Source of the DNA: Methylobacterium haplocladii
GTDB lineage: Bacteria > Pseudomonadota > Alphaproteobacteria > Rhizobiales > Beijerinckiaceae
Assembly: GCF_007992175.1 (NCBI RefSeq)
Contig: NZ_BJZT01000006.1
Location: 1 to 64,000 of the forward strand
Direction: 5' to 3'
DNA length: 64,000 nt
Positions 35,061 to 44,355 of the stretch are shown here, piece after piece (the stretch's first letter is position 1; every line of letters starts with the position of its first letter). The notes beneath the pieces are model-generated. The model was given only the letters and a program-made list of their open reading frames with translations, had not been told where the DNA came from and searched no databases. The position numbers and the translations under genes were made by a program.

Positions 35061-35896
35061 TGCGCAAAGCCTTCGTCGCCGGACACCCGATCGGTCATTC
35101 CCGCTCGCCGTTGATCCACGGGTACTGGCTGGCGCAGCACGGCATCGCCGGGTCCTACGAGCGCATCGACGTCCCGCCGGACGGTTTTTCAGACTTCCTG
35201 CGCGACGCAGCCCAGGCGGGTTTCATCGGTGGCAACGTCACCATTCCGCACAAGGAGGCGGCCTTCCGGCTGGCCGACACCCTTACGCCGCGGGCAAAGA
35301 AGATCGGGGCGGTGAACACGATTGTCATCGGTGACGATGGCCGCAATCACGGCGACAACACCGATGCGCCGGGCTTCATCGCCCATCTCGAACAATCGTT
35401 CGGTATCGATGGGATCGAGCGTCTAGGCGGAATGGCGGTCGTCCTCGGTGCGGGTGGCGCGGCCCGTGCCGTCGTCGTGGGTCTCGCAGAGCGGGGTTTC
35501 TCGCGGATCCGCGTCGCCAACCGCACGCCGGAGCGGGCCCGGGCGCTGGTCGAGCTCGATCCCGAGCGGATCGAAATCCTGGATTGGGCCGTGTTGCCGG
35601 AGGCGCTGTCCGAGGCGCGGCTTCTGGTGAACACCACGGTGCTCGGCATGACGGGCCACCCGAGCCTCGACATCGACCTCGCGCCGCTACCGGACACGGC
35701 GGCGGTGGCGGATATCGTCTATGCGCCCCTGGAAACATCGCTCCTCGCCGCGGCCCGTACACGGGGTCTCGCTGCGGTGGATGGCCTCGGCATGCTGCTG
35801 CATCAGGCCGTACCGGGCTTTTCGGCTTGGTTCGGCGTTCGGCCCGCGGTGACTCCGGAGCTTCGCGCCCTCGTCGTGGCGGACCTCGCGCGGTGA
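35057..35896 (+). CDS. aroE: Shikimate dehydrogenase
   Basis: 279 residues. Shikimate-binding SRSPLIHGYW near residue 15, catalytic Lys in NVTIPHKEAAF and Asp in GDNTDAPGF; NADP fold GAGGAARAV near 135 and ANRTPERA. Reduces 3-dehydroshikimate in aromatic amino acid synthesis. Starts within the stop of the efflux gene, with GAGG just upstream; overlaps coaE by four bases. Confidence 0.97.
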   Translation: MMRKAFVAGHPIGHSRSPLIHGYWLAQHGIAGSYERIDVPPDGFSDFLRDAAQAGFIGGNVTIPHKEAAFRLADTLTPRAKKIGAVNTIVIGDDGRNHGDNTDAPGFIAHLEQSFGIDGIERLGGMAVVLGAGGAARAVVVGLAERGFSRIRVANRTPERARALVELDPERIEILDWAVLPEALSEARLLVNTTVLGMTGHPSLDIDLAPLPDTAAVADIVYAPLETSLLAAARTRGLAAVDGLGMLLHQAVPGFSAWFGVRPAVTPELRALVVADLAR

Positions 35897-36516
35897 GCGA
35901 CGCGCAGCCGAGGGGCCGAAAACCCAGAAAAATCCTCGGACTCACCGGCTCGATCGGCATGGGCAAGTCGGCGACGGCCGCGCTCTTCGCCAAGCGCGGC
36001 GTGCCGGTCCACGACTCGGATGCGGCCGTGCATCGCCTCTACGAACCCGGCGGCGGCGCGGCCGAGGCGATCGGCGCGGCGTTTCCCGGAACCCTGGAAC
36101 CGAACGGCGGCGTCGACCGGAGCGCGCTGCGCGAGGCCGTCCTCGGAAACCCGGAGGCGCTGCAGCGGCTGGAAGCGCTGGTCCATCCGCTCGTCGGAGC
36201 GGAAAGCCGTGCCTTCCTCGAGCGGCATGCGAATGCGCCCCTCGTCGTGCTCGACATCCCGCTGCTGTTCGAGACCGGTGCCGAGACGCGGTGCGATGCC
36301 GTCGTGGTCGTCAGCGCCCCGGCCGAGGTGCAGCGTGCCCGCGTCCTCGCCCGGCCCGGCATGACCGAGGCGGCCTTCGCGGGAATTCTCGCCAAGCAGA
36401 TGCCGGATGCCGAGAAGCGCCGGCGCGCCGACGTCGTGATCGATACGAGCCACGGTTTCGAGCGGGCCGAGGCCGAGGTGACGGCGCTCATCGCGCGGTT
36501 AACGGATTCGCGGTAG
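35893..36516 (+). CDS. coaE: Dephospho-CoA kinase
   Basis: 207 residues, GTG start overlapping the aroE stop (GTGA). P-loop GSIGMGKS near residue 19, VHDSDAAVHRLY, and PLLFETGAE. Last step of coenzyme A synthesis. The N-terminus has a short basic extension (QPRGRKPRK). Followed 35 bases later by dnaQ. Confidence 0.96.
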   Translation: MSDAQPRGRKPRKILGLTGSIGMGKSATAALFAKRGVPVHDSDAAVHRLYEPGGGAAEAIGAAFPGTLEPNGGVDRSALREAVLGNPEALQRLEALVHPLVGAESRAFLERHANAPLVVLDIPLLFETGAETRCDAVVVVSAPAEVQRARVLARPGMTEAAFAGILAKQMPDAEKRRRADVVIDTSHGFERAEAEVTALIARLTDSR

Positions 36517-36551
36517 GCTCGGCCAGGCTCCAACGCGAATTCCGGAAAGAC

Positions 36552-37286
36552 ATGCTGCGCGAGATCGTCCTCGATACCGAGACCACCGGCACGGATGCGA
36601 AGGGCGGCGACCGGCTGATCGAGATCGGCTGCGTCGAGTTGATCAACCACATCCGGACCGGCGAATACTTCCACCGTTTCGTGAATCCGCAGCGGGCGGT
36701 CTCCGAGGGAGCCTTCGGCGTCCACGGCATTTCCGATGCGTTCCTCGCCGACAAGCCGCTGTTCGGCGATATCGTCGATGCGTTGCTGGCCTTCTGCGGC
36801 GACGCGCGGCTGGTGATCCACAACGCCGCCTTCGACGTCGGCTTCCTCAACATGGAATTCGCCCGGCTGAAGGTCTCGGCCCCGCCGCCGATCGCGCTCG
36901 GCGACGTGGTCGACACCCTGGCGCTCGCCCGCCGCCGGCATCCCGGCGCCGCCAACAGCCTCGACGCACTGTGCAACCGCTACGGCATCGACACCAGCAA
37001 GCGGACCAAGCACGGAGCGCTCCTCGACGCCGAGATCCTGGCCGAGGTGTATATCGAGCTGCTCGGCGGCAAGCAGACCAGCCTCGGCCTCGCGGCGGTC
37101 GCGCCGGACGGCATGCGCCACACCGACGCTGCCATCGCTCGCGGGTCGGAAGATCCGGCGAGCCTTGCGCGTCGACCCATGCGCAACCGCCTGACCGACG
37201 ACGAACGCAACCGCCATACCGCCTTCGTGGCGACGCTCGGAGGAAGCGCGATCTGGAAGGAATATCTCGGCGAGGAATCGCCGTAA
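36552..37286 (+). CDS. dnaQ: DNA polymerase III epsilon subunit (proofreading exonuclease)
   Basis: 244 residues. DEDDh exonuclease motifs: ExoI VLDTETTG (D8, E10), ExoII HNAAFDVGFL and ExoIII HGALLDAEILAEVY. The C-terminus should bind the polymerase alpha subunit. GGAAAG precedes the ATG. Last gene of the origin-proximal block; in relatives secB follows, whereas here a convergent DHH gene follows and secB lies 26 kb further right. Confidence 0.96.
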   Translation: MLREIVLDTETTGTDAKGGDRLIEIGCVELINHIRTGEYFHRFVNPQRAVSEGAFGVHGISDAFLADKPLFGDIVDALLAFCGDARLVIHNAAFDVGFLNMEFARLKVSAPPPIALGDVVDTLALARRRHPGAANSLDALCNRYGIDTSKRTKHGALLDAEILAEVYIELLGGKQTSLGLAAVAPDGMRHTDAAIARGSEDPASLARRPMRNRLTDDERNRHTAFVATLGGSAIWKEYLGEESP

Positions 37287-37293
37287 GCCGACC

Positions 37294-38457
37294 TCAGCTC
37301 TTCCAACCCTTCAGCGCCGCGAACGGACTGTCCGATTCCTTCGGCTGCGGCGGGCACAGGATGGGTTCGATCTGGGCTGCCGCGTCGGAGAGTGAGAACG
37401 CGCCGCCGTTCGGCAGCTTGCCTCCGGCGGAATCGGCGTGGCCGCCACCCCTGAATTTGCGCGCTGCCTCCAGGGCCGATCCGTTGCGGGAGCGGAACGA
37501 CATGCCGCCGCCGCGCGAGGCGTTGATCACGCGCTCGGCGTCGCCGCGCTCCATGATGTGATCCGACACCGCCTGGAAGACGCCGCCGTCGAGGCCGAAG
37601 GAGAGCTTGGTGCCGTCCGGCAGCGTGCGGAACAGCGCTGGCGAGCGGGACAAAGCCGCGTGCAACCGCGCCCGCGTCGTGAGGGCGGCGTCGTCGCTGG
37701 GTTCGTCGGACAGCAATGCATCGGCGACGCCCTTGCGCAGGCTCGCCACCTTCAACTCGATCTCGGCCGGCGGCACGTTCGCGGCGAGTTCGGCCGCGAT
37801 CGCCATCAGTAGCTTGTCGAGGAACAGGTCGTGCCAGGGATGGCCGGCCGGAACGTAGGCTGCGCTGCTCTCCCAGAGTACCTCGTTGCAGAGGATGCCC
37901 TGCCGGAAGGCAGGATCAGCCTTGCGCCAGAGGTCGAAGGCATCGATGGCGGCGACGAGGGCGGCGAGTTGCGTTTCCTGCCCGGGATCGAGGTCGCGGT
38001 CGGAGATCAGGGCGCGGTTCTCGAACATCATGCGGGTCGCGCAGCGGTCCGTATCGATCGCGACATGCACCAGGGGGTCGCCGGCGTCGAACAGGGCCGG
38101 CCCGCCGGTCGCCTCGGCGGGGAATGGCGCCAGGCCCTGCGCCGCGAGATGTTCCACGGAGGAGGCATGGTGGTCGAGCACCACGAGGCGGTGGCGGCGC
38201 TCCTCCGACCGCTTCAGGTTCGCCGCGACGAAACCCTTGATGAAGCGGACGGCGTCGGCCTCGAGGCTGAGGTCGGTGACGAGCAGCGTCTCGGAGCCCG
38301 CCGCCTTCGCCAGCCGCTCGCCTTCGGCCTGCAGCACGCCGCCGACGTCGGAGTAGCGCGGCACGTGGACCACCCGCGCGACGTCCGCGACATGACCCGC
38401 GACGATGCAGGCTCCGTAGCCGTCGAGGTCGTGATGGCTGATCTGCGTGATGGTCAC
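37294..38457 (-). CDS. DHH-family phosphoesterase
   Basis: 387 residues. N-terminal DHH domain with HHDLDGYG near residue 8 (first His pair/Asp of the metal site), LVTDLS and VVLDHHASS near 92; C-terminal DHHA1 domain with GGGMSFRSRNGS and the FRGGGHADSAGG nucleic-acid-binding loop. Probably a manganese-dependent nuclease/phosphodiesterase acting on short oligonucleotides or cyclic dinucleotides. Convergent with dnaQ, 7 bases apart. Confidence 0.88.
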   Translation of the reverse strand: MTITQISHHDLDGYGACIVAGHVADVARVVHVPRYSDVGGVLQAEGERLAKAAGSETLLVTDLSLEADAVRFIKGFVAANLKRSEERRHRLVVLDHHASSVEHLAAQGLAPFPAEATGGPALFDAGDPLVHVAIDTDRCATRMMFENRALISDRDLDPGQETQLAALVAAIDAFDLWRKADPAFRQGILCNEVLWESSAAYVPAGHPWHDLFLDKLLMAIAAELAANVPPAEIELKVASLRKGVADALLSDEPSDDAALTTRARLHAALSRSPALFRTLPDGTKLSFGLDGGVFQAVSDHIMERGDAERVINASRGGGMSFRSRNGSALEAARKFRGGGHADSAGGKLPNGGAFSLSDAAAQIEPILCPPQPKESDSPFAALKGWKS

Positions 38458-38560
38458 GGATGCGTTCCTGGCCGTTGCTGCGCCCGCAGATGCTCCGGGT
38501 TCGGGCCGGGCACAAGCGGCGCTTTCGTATCCTCTCCCCTATCCCACCCACGACTTTAAC

Positions 38561-38663
38561 CCTCAGGCGCCCGCGTCAGCGGGCCTCGAAGGGTCCTCCA
38601 GCAGTCTCCGAGTTCTCTGGAGAACCCTCGAGGTCTCCGCTGCGGGCAGCACCTCAGGATGAG
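38561..38663. repeat. Interspersed repeat, family C
   Basis: GC-rich segment with GCGTCAGCGGGCCTCGAAGG near its start and ACCTCAGGATGAGG at its end; the same motifs occur in the other orientation at 11995-12048. It fills most of the 241-base gap between the DHH gene and the helicase gene. No gene seen. Confidence 0.6.
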
Positions 38664-38698
38664 GTCGAGCTTGGGAGGCCGCTTGGCTGAGGATTCTC

Positions 38699-40333
38699 CT
38701 ATGCCGCGAGATCCTCGCGGCGGCGCACGTCCGAAAAGGTACGGCCGTCTTCGAAGCGATACGCGACGTTCTCGGAGAGGCGGCCGTTGGCGCGGACCTG
38801 GATCGCGACCGGGCGGCTCAGTTCCTCACGGCGTTCGAGCGCCTCGGCCACCGTCATCGGGGCGGGACGGGTACCGCCGAGGCCGCGCCACCATTGCACC
38901 GCCTTCTCCCGCTCGTAACCGGAGGCTTCGAGGGCGAGTTCGACCCGGTAGCCCCCGTCCCGGCAGCGGAACTCGGCTTCCAGACGATCCTCCAGAAGTC
39001 CTGCGCCGCGGCCCAGGCGCCAGGCCTCCACGGGCACCCAGCCGGTGACGGCGGCCGACAGGATCGTGAGTTCGTCGTCGGCCTCCGCGTCGTGTATGGC
39101 GTCGCCGTCCTCCATGTCCGGCTCGATCCAGCAGCCCTCGCAGGTGCTGGCGTTGAGGGCGATCAGGGCGCCGCAGCCCGGGCAGGCTTTTGCGCGCGTC
39201 TCGCCGGGCGTCTTGAGTCCGAGGGCCACGCTGCGGGCGCTGACGACGTCGACGGGGCCGTGGGCGCGCACCAGCCCGGCATAGTCGAGGATCAGCGCGT
39301 CGGTCTTGCCCGGCGCCCGGCGGAGCGCCCGGCCGACCTGCTGCACATAGAGCCCGGCGCTCTGGGTCGGGCGCAGCAGCGCGATCAGGTCGACCTCCGG
39401 CACGTTGAAGCCGGTCGACAGCACGCCCACCGAGGTCAGGCAGCGGATCTCCTGCGCGCGGAAGGCCCTGACGATCCGGTCGCGCTCGCGCTTGGGCGTC
39501 TCGCCGGACAGGGTCTCGCAACGGATCCCTTCCGCCCGCACCGCGTCGCGTACGGCGGTGGCGTGGGCGATTCCGGCGCAGAAGGCGAGCCAGGAGCGCC
39601 GGTCGCGGCCGTAGCCCACCATCTCCTCCACGGCGGCGCGGGTGATCCAGTCGCGGTTGACCGCCGCCTCCAGCGCCGCCGGGATATAGTCGCCGCCGCG
39701 CTTTCCCACCCCCGAAACGTCGAGTGCCGTCACCGTCGCCTTCGAGATCAACGGCGCGAGCCAGCCCTGGTGGATCAGGTCGCCGACATTGGCCTCGTAG
39801 ACGATGCGCTCGAAGATCCGGCCCGCCCCCTCGTCGAGCCGGCCGGAATCGAGGCGGTAGGGCGTCGCCGTCAGGCCGACGATCCGCAGTTCGGGATTTC
39901 GCGCGCGTGCGCCGGCCAGGAAGCGGCCGTAGCTTGTCTCGGCCGAGCGCGGAATCAGGTGGGCCTCGTCGACGATCACGAGGTCGAACGGCGCCAGTGC
40001 CTCGACGCGGTCGCGCACCGACTGGATGCCGCAGAACAGAATCGGCGCCTCCGCGTCGCGTCGGCCGACCCCGGCGGAGAAGATGCCGGCCGGCGCCTCG
40101 GGCCAGTAGCCCATGAGTTCGCGGTGGTTCTGGACGATCAGCTCGCGCACATGCGTGACGATCGCGATGCGCGTGCCGGCCGCGCGCCGCATCGTCTCGC
40201 GCACGAGGGCGGCGATCACCAGCGCCTTGCCCGCCCCCGTCGGCAGCACGATCAGCCCGCCGCCGCCGCCGTCGCGCCAATGGGCGTCGAGCGCGTCGAG
40301 GGCCGCGCGCTGGTAGGGGCGAAGCTGGAGCAT
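38699..40333 (-). CDS. DEAD/DEAH-box superfamily 2 helicase with zinc ribbon
   Basis: 544 residues, similar to phage-type SSL2/RecQ-like helicases. Motif Q/0 LRPYQRAALDAL, motif I LPTGAGKAL (residues ~31-39), motif II DEAH, motif III GLTATP, motif V STGFNVPEVD and motif VI QQVGRALRRAPGK. A C-terminal CPGC…CEGC zinc ribbon is near 385-405. Motif I ends GKA rather than GKT/GKS: the Mg-binding hydroxyl residue is missing, which should impair ATP hydrolysis. Function unknown. Confidence 0.9.
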   Translation of the reverse strand: MLQLRPYQRAALDALDAHWRDGGGGGLIVLPTGAGKALVIAALVRETMRRAAGTRIAIVTHVRELIVQNHRELMGYWPEAPAGIFSAGVGRRDAEAPILFCGIQSVRDRVEALAPFDLVIVDEAHLIPRSAETSYGRFLAGARARNPELRIVGLTATPYRLDSGRLDEGAGRIFERIVYEANVGDLIHQGWLAPLISKATVTALDVSGVGKRGGDYIPAALEAAVNRDWITRAAVEEMVGYGRDRRSWLAFCAGIAHATAVRDAVRAEGIRCETLSGETPKRERDRIVRAFRAQEIRCLTSVGVLSTGFNVPEVDLIALLRPTQSAGLYVQQVGRALRRAPGKTDALILDYAGLVRAHGPVDVVSARSVALGLKTPGETRAKACPGCGALIALNASTCEGCWIEPDMEDGDAIHDAEADDELTILSAAVTGWVPVEAWRLGRGAGLLEDRLEAEFRCRDGGYRVELALEASGYEREKAVQWWRGLGGTRPAPMTVAEALERREELSRPVAIQVRANGRLSENVAYRFEDGRTFSDVRRREDLAA

Positions 40334-40436
40334 GGCGGCTGTCTACAGAGCCGTGGCCGATGAGAACAGAGGGGGATCGTATCGTGTGTCCTCGGCCCCG
40401 TCATACCTTTCCTGGTTGTTCGAAGCGGGCTCCGCG

Positions 40437-40469
40437 CATCCCCTCGCCCCGCCTGCGGGGAGAGGAGAT
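40437..40469. repeat. REP-like palindrome
   Basis: CATCCCCTCGCCCCGCCTGC followed by GGGGAGAGGAG, near-identical in design to 15141-15174 and 16881-16907. Lies in the 275-base gap between the helicase gene and the AI-2E transporter gene, which otherwise shows no gene. Confidence 0.7.
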
Positions 40470-40608
40470 GCGCACGACCGAACCAGTCATCCGGAGGCGG
40501 TATCAGGCGCCGTCGAGCGTCGTTTCCACTCGTGCGCAACCCGCCCCTTGGACTTGCCTCGACCGAAAAAACCGGGCTTCCCAGTCGTGTCGACACATGG
40601 GGAGCCGG

Positions 40609-41700
40609 ATGCGCACCAGGGCAATCATCGGTCTTCTGATCCTCGGGGTCCTGGTCTTCCTGCTCTATTCGCTGCGCGAGGTGATGCTGCCCTTCGTGGC
40701 GGGGCTGGCGCTGGCCTATCTGCTCGACCCGCTCGCCGACCGGCTGGAGCGGCTCGGCGTCGGAAGGCTCGCGGCGACGCTGATCATCCTGGCGGGTTTC
40801 GTCGTCGGGCTGATCATGCTGCTGATCATCGTCGTGCCCCTGGCCGCCGGGCAGATCGCCTCGCTGGTCAACGCGCTGCCGGGCATGGTCTCGAAGCTCC
40901 AGGGCATCATCGTCGAGCGGGTCGGCCCGGTGCTGCAAAAGATCGGCGGCACCGACGTCGTCGGCGAGCTGCAGAGCTCGGTGGGCTCCCTGGTGGGCCA
41001 GGGCGGAACCTGGTTCCTCGCCTTCCTCGGCTCGATCTGGTCGGGCAGCCAGGCGCTGGTCTCGATCGCCTCGCTCCTCGTCATCACGCCTGTGGTGGCG
41101 TTCTACCTGCTGCACGATTGGGACCGCATGGTCGCCGGCCTCGACAGCTGGGTGCCGCCGCGCCATCGCGACACCGTGCGCAGGCTGGCCGGCGAGATCG
41201 ATCAGGCCGTTACCGGCTTCGTACGCGGGCAGTCGCTGGTCTGCCTGATCCTCGGCACCTTCTACGCGGTCGGCCTGTTTGCCGTCGGGTTGAACTTCGG
41301 CGTGCTGATCGGGCTGATCTCCGGCTTCCTGACCTTCATCCCCTTCGTCGGCAGCCTCACCGGCTTCCTGCTCTCGCTGGGCGTCGCGCTGGTGCAATGG
41401 TGGCCCACCGGCGATTGGCTGCATATCGGCCTGACGGTCGGCGTCTTCCTCGTCGGACAGTTTCTGGAAGGCAACGTGATCTCGCCGAAACTCGTCGGCG
41501 ATTCCGTCGGCCTGCACCCGGTCTGGCTGATGTTCGCGCTGCTGGCCTTCGGCACGCTGTTCGGTTTCGTCGGGCTGCTGCTCGCGGTGCCGGTGGCGGC
41601 CTCGATCGGCGTTGTCGTGCGCTTCGGGGTGGAGCGGTACCTGCAGAGCCGGCTCTACACGTCGGAGGAGCCGGTGCTGCTGGCCGAGCCGGAGGAGTAG
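40609..41700 (+). CDS. AI-2E/PerM-family transporter
   Basis: 363 residues. About eight membrane helices with the family pattern: LREVMLPFVAGLALAYLLDPL near residue 22, a large extracytoplasmic loop, GFVRGQSLVCLILG, and the conserved FIPFVGS and GQFLEGNVISPKLVG in the second half. Substrate not known; relatives export autoinducer-2 or act as Na/H antiporters. GGGGAG stands 4 bases before the ATG. Precedes hdaA-ppk-ppx as in other alphaproteobacteria, although a haem protein gene now intervenes on the other strand. Confidence 0.9.
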   Translation: MRTRAIIGLLILGVLVFLLYSLREVMLPFVAGLALAYLLDPLADRLERLGVGRLAATLIILAGFVVGLIMLLIIVVPLAAGQIASLVNALPGMVSKLQGIIVERVGPVLQKIGGTDVVGELQSSVGSLVGQGGTWFLAFLGSIWSGSQALVSIASLLVITPVVAFYLLHDWDRMVAGLDSWVPPRHRDTVRRLAGEIDQAVTGFVRGQSLVCLILGTFYAVGLFAVGLNFGVLIGLISGFLTFIPFVGSLTGFLLSLGVALVQWWPTGDWLHIGLTVGVFLVGQFLEGNVISPKLVGDSVGLHPVWLMFALLAFGTLFGFVGLLLAVPVAASIGVVVRFGVERYLQSRLYTSEEPVLLAEPEE

Positions 41701-41729
41701 CCTCTGCGCGGCGGCTGTTTCAGGCTTTG

Positions 41730-41823
41730 CCGTCATTGCGAGGCAAAGCCGAAGCAATCCAGGGCCAATGCGCCGGCGTCCAAGATCTGGCCCTGGATTG
41801 CTTCGCTACGCTCGCAATGACGG
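41730..41823. repeat. Long palindromic repeat, family B
   Basis: CCGTCATTGCGAG…GAAGCAATCCAGGGCCA paired with TGGCCCTGGATTGCTTCG…CTCGCAATGACGG. A 17-base inner arm pair plus outer arms of about 12 bases. A degenerate copy lies at 10483-10563. Located between the convergent AI-2E and monohaem genes, where it could act as a bidirectional terminator. Confidence 0.85.
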
Positions 41824-41864
41824 AGGAGGATCCCGAGGCGATCGCCCGGAGACGGTCTGAACGC

Positions 41865-43409
41865 CTACGGGGTCGGCAGCGGCCCGCCATCCGGTCCCGG
41901 CGTCCCGAAGGTCGAGACGGCGTCGATCGATTTGCGCTGCAGCACCTGCCAGCGGGCGAGTTGCGTGCAGAGCGAGGGCGTCTCCTGGGGCGCAGCCGCT
42001 CCCGGTTGCCGGGCCGCGCAACGGAGCGAGACGAAGTTCTGCAGGCTCATCGAGAGCTGCAGGGACGAATCCGACGAATAGAGCTGGGTGTCGCTGAAGA
42101 CCACGCCCGAGACCACGTTCGCCTGATACATCATCCGCAGGCTCTGCTCGGTCTGCGGCTGGCGCTCGGCGTCGAGGCCGAGCAGCGTGCCGTTGGCGGA
42201 AAATTCCGGCAGGATCGCCACGTTCGGGAAGCCGGCGGTCTGGTGGCATCCCATGCAGGAGGCCTTGGCGTTGTCGACGGGCCCGGCGAGGCGCCCGCCA
42301 TAGCCGAGATGGTTGAAGTTGAGCGGTGCGGTCGTCAGCTCCTTCAAGGCCTGCGGGTTGATCCACTGCTCGGTGAGCTTCGACTGGTCGCAGGGTCCGT
42401 TCGGCCCGGTACAGGTCTCGGCAAACGTGGCCTTCGGCGAGTTGCCCCACTGGAGGCCGAGCGGCACCATCCGCTTCCAGGGCGTGTCGCCCTTCGCGTT
42501 GCCGTCGTAGCCGAAGGTGCCGAGCAGCCAGCCCGTGGTGCTGCGCGCGTCGCGCACCGACACGTCGATCTGGATCATGCGGATCGTGCCGACCGCGCGC
42601 TTGAACCGCTCCAGCGGCCCGGCATTGCGCCAGCGCGGATCGTCGTTGACGAAGACGTCGGCCTTCCATTCGAGCGCGTTCTTCACGGTCGGAAGCTGGT
42701 CCTCCGTCACCGTCGAAAATAGCAGCTTGATGATGAAGGCGCCGTCCGGAAAGGTGTTGAGCGCGGTCGGGTCGGGGTTCAGCGCACCCGGTTTCGGGTC
42801 GTCGGGATTGCAATAGACCTGACCGATGCCGAAGGCGGCGCGGTCGTTGAAATAGGCGCCCGACCAGGTGTCGACGAAATCGCGCTGCAGGGTGCTGAGC
42901 GTATTGCCGGACGAGTCGAATTCGTGGGTGAAGCCGTGGACGAATTCACGGCCGTCCGTGCCAGGCCAGTCCGAGGCGACCTCGGTGTTCCAGTCCATCC
43001 ACGGCATGCCGTACCATTTGCGGACCTTGTTGTCCTCGACATAGAAGTCGACGTCGACATTGCCTTCGAGGCCGTAATCGAGAAGTGCCTGAAGGTAGGC
43101 CCTCGGATCGACCGGAGCACCGTCCTTGAAGTCGATCGCCTGCCACGGAAGTTGTTCCGCCGGCGGCAGCTGGTCGGGATAGTTCTGGCTGAGCTTGAAC
43201 ACCCGGCCGCGATACTCCGGCGCGGGATCCCCACCCTTGCCCTCGCGATAGTAGTTCGCGAACTTTCCGCGGACGCAGTCCTTGCGGGCGAGCTTGTTAC
43301 GGACCTCGTCGGTCGTCGCCGCGGCCTGTGTGGCGCCAAAGCCGATGCTCGTCGCGAGCATCACGATCGTCTGTGCGGCCAGCAGGAAACCGTGCCGTGA
43401 TCGCGTCAT
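41865..43409 (-). CDS. Exported monohaem c-type cytochrome-like protein
   Basis: 514 residues with a signal peptide about 1-30 (…GATQAAA). One haem-binding CMGCH near residue 400 (KASCMGCHQTAGFPN). The rest (DVDFYVEDNKVRKWYGMPWMDW, EFVHGFTHEFDS, FSDTQLYSSDSSLQLSMSLQNF) is not similar to any enzyme I recognise and is large for a single haem. Probably periplasmic electron transfer or a haem-sensing oxidase. Strong GGGAGAGG site before the ATG. Single gene, no partner genes adjacent. Confidence 0.85.
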   Translation of the reverse strand: MTRSRHGFLLAAQTIVMLATSIGFGATQAAATTDEVRNKLARKDCVRGKFANYYREGKGGDPAPEYRGRVFKLSQNYPDQLPPAEQLPWQAIDFKDGAPVDPRAYLQALLDYGLEGNVDVDFYVEDNKVRKWYGMPWMDWNTEVASDWPGTDGREFVHGFTHEFDSSGNTLSTLQRDFVDTWSGAYFNDRAAFGIGQVYCNPDDPKPGALNPDPTALNTFPDGAFIIKLLFSTVTEDQLPTVKNALEWKADVFVNDDPRWRNAGPLERFKRAVGTIRMIQIDVSVRDARSTTGWLLGTFGYDGNAKGDTPWKRMVPLGLQWGNSPKATFAETCTGPNGPCDQSKLTEQWINPQALKELTTAPLNFNHLGYGGRLAGPVDNAKASCMGCHQTAGFPNVAILPEFSANGTLLGLDAERQPQTEQSLRMMYQANVVSGVVFSDTQLYSSDSSLQLSMSLQNFVSLRCAARQPGAAAPQETPSLCTQLARWQVLQRKSIDAVSTFGTPGPDGGPLPTP

Positions 43410-43611
43410 GTCGCCTCTCCCGAAAATCAGTCTCTGATCTGGGATCGGAGTCGTTAAGACTTGGCTCTGGCCCGATTCGGTCCGCTGGAGCATTTTGAAA
43501 TTCTAATTTTACGCAATTTCCGCTGTATCGCGTGCAGTCCTGGCCCGACGATTACGCGAAGCGGCCGCGGATCACGGGCCGGCGCCGAACACGAAATTCG
43601 CAAGGGATCGG

Positions 43612-44355
43612 GTGTATAAGCCCGCCATGCGCGACAAAGCTCCGCCGAAGCAGCTCACCTTCGACCTGCCCCTCGACCCGCGCTACGGCCGCGAGGACTT
43701 CCTCGTCGGCCCGGCCAACGAGGCGGCCTATGGCCTGGTCGAGGCCTGGCCGGACTGGCCGGACACCGTGCTGTTGCTGCAAGGGCCGCCCGGTAGCGGC
43801 AAGAGCCACCTCGCGTCGATCTGGGCGACCCGTGCCCATGCCTGGACCGTCTCCGCCGGCGCGCTGCAGGCCGATCAGGTCACGCATCTCGTCTCGAACG
43901 GCGCCCTGGTGATCGAGGATGTCGACCGCCCGGCCGGGCGCGACGAGTCATCCCTGTTCCACCTGCTCAACCTCGCCCGCGAGCGGAAATGCCCAGTGAT
44001 GATCACCGGCGCCGGTCCGGTCGACGGCTTCGGCCTCAAGGTGGCGGATCTGCGCTCGCGGCTGCGGCTCGCCCCACGCGTCGAGATCCTGCCGCCGGAC
44101 GACGCGCTGCTGCGCGCGGTCATCGTCAAGCTCTTCGTCGACCGGCAGATCGTGGTCGACCTCGCCGTGGTCGAGGCGGTCGCCCTGCGTATCGACCGCT
44201 CGCTGGCCCGTGCCCGCGACGTCGTGGCCGAACTCGACCGCGATGCCCTCGGACGCGGGCGGCGGATCACCAAGCCGCTGGCGCTGGCGGTGCTGGACCG
44301 GCTCGGCATGGCCGAGGCAGGGGACGAGAACGATCCGGCAGACGAGGAGGCTTGA
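43612..44355 (+). CDS. hdaA: DnaA-inactivating Hda-like ATPase (HdaA)
   Basis: 247 residues from a GTG at 43612 (AGGG upstream); an ATG at 43627 is possible. N-terminal QLTFDLPL is the beta-clamp-binding motif that ties Hda to the replisome. P-loop GPPGSGKSHLA near 60, VIEDVDRP (Walker B-like) and a sensor II Arg in SLARARDVVAELD. Stimulates hydrolysis of DnaA-ATP after initiation. Lies about 11 kb from the proposed oriC. Confidence 0.92.
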   Translation: MYKPAMRDKAPPKQLTFDLPLDPRYGREDFLVGPANEAAYGLVEAWPDWPDTVLLLQGPPGSGKSHLASIWATRAHAWTVSAGALQADQVTHLVSNGALVIEDVDRPAGRDESSLFHLLNLARERKCPVMITGAGPVDGFGLKVADLRSRLRLAPRVEILPPDDALLRAVIVKLFVDRQIVVDLAVVEAVALRIDRSLARARDVVAELDRDALGRGRRITKPLALAVLDRLGMAEAGDENDPADEEA

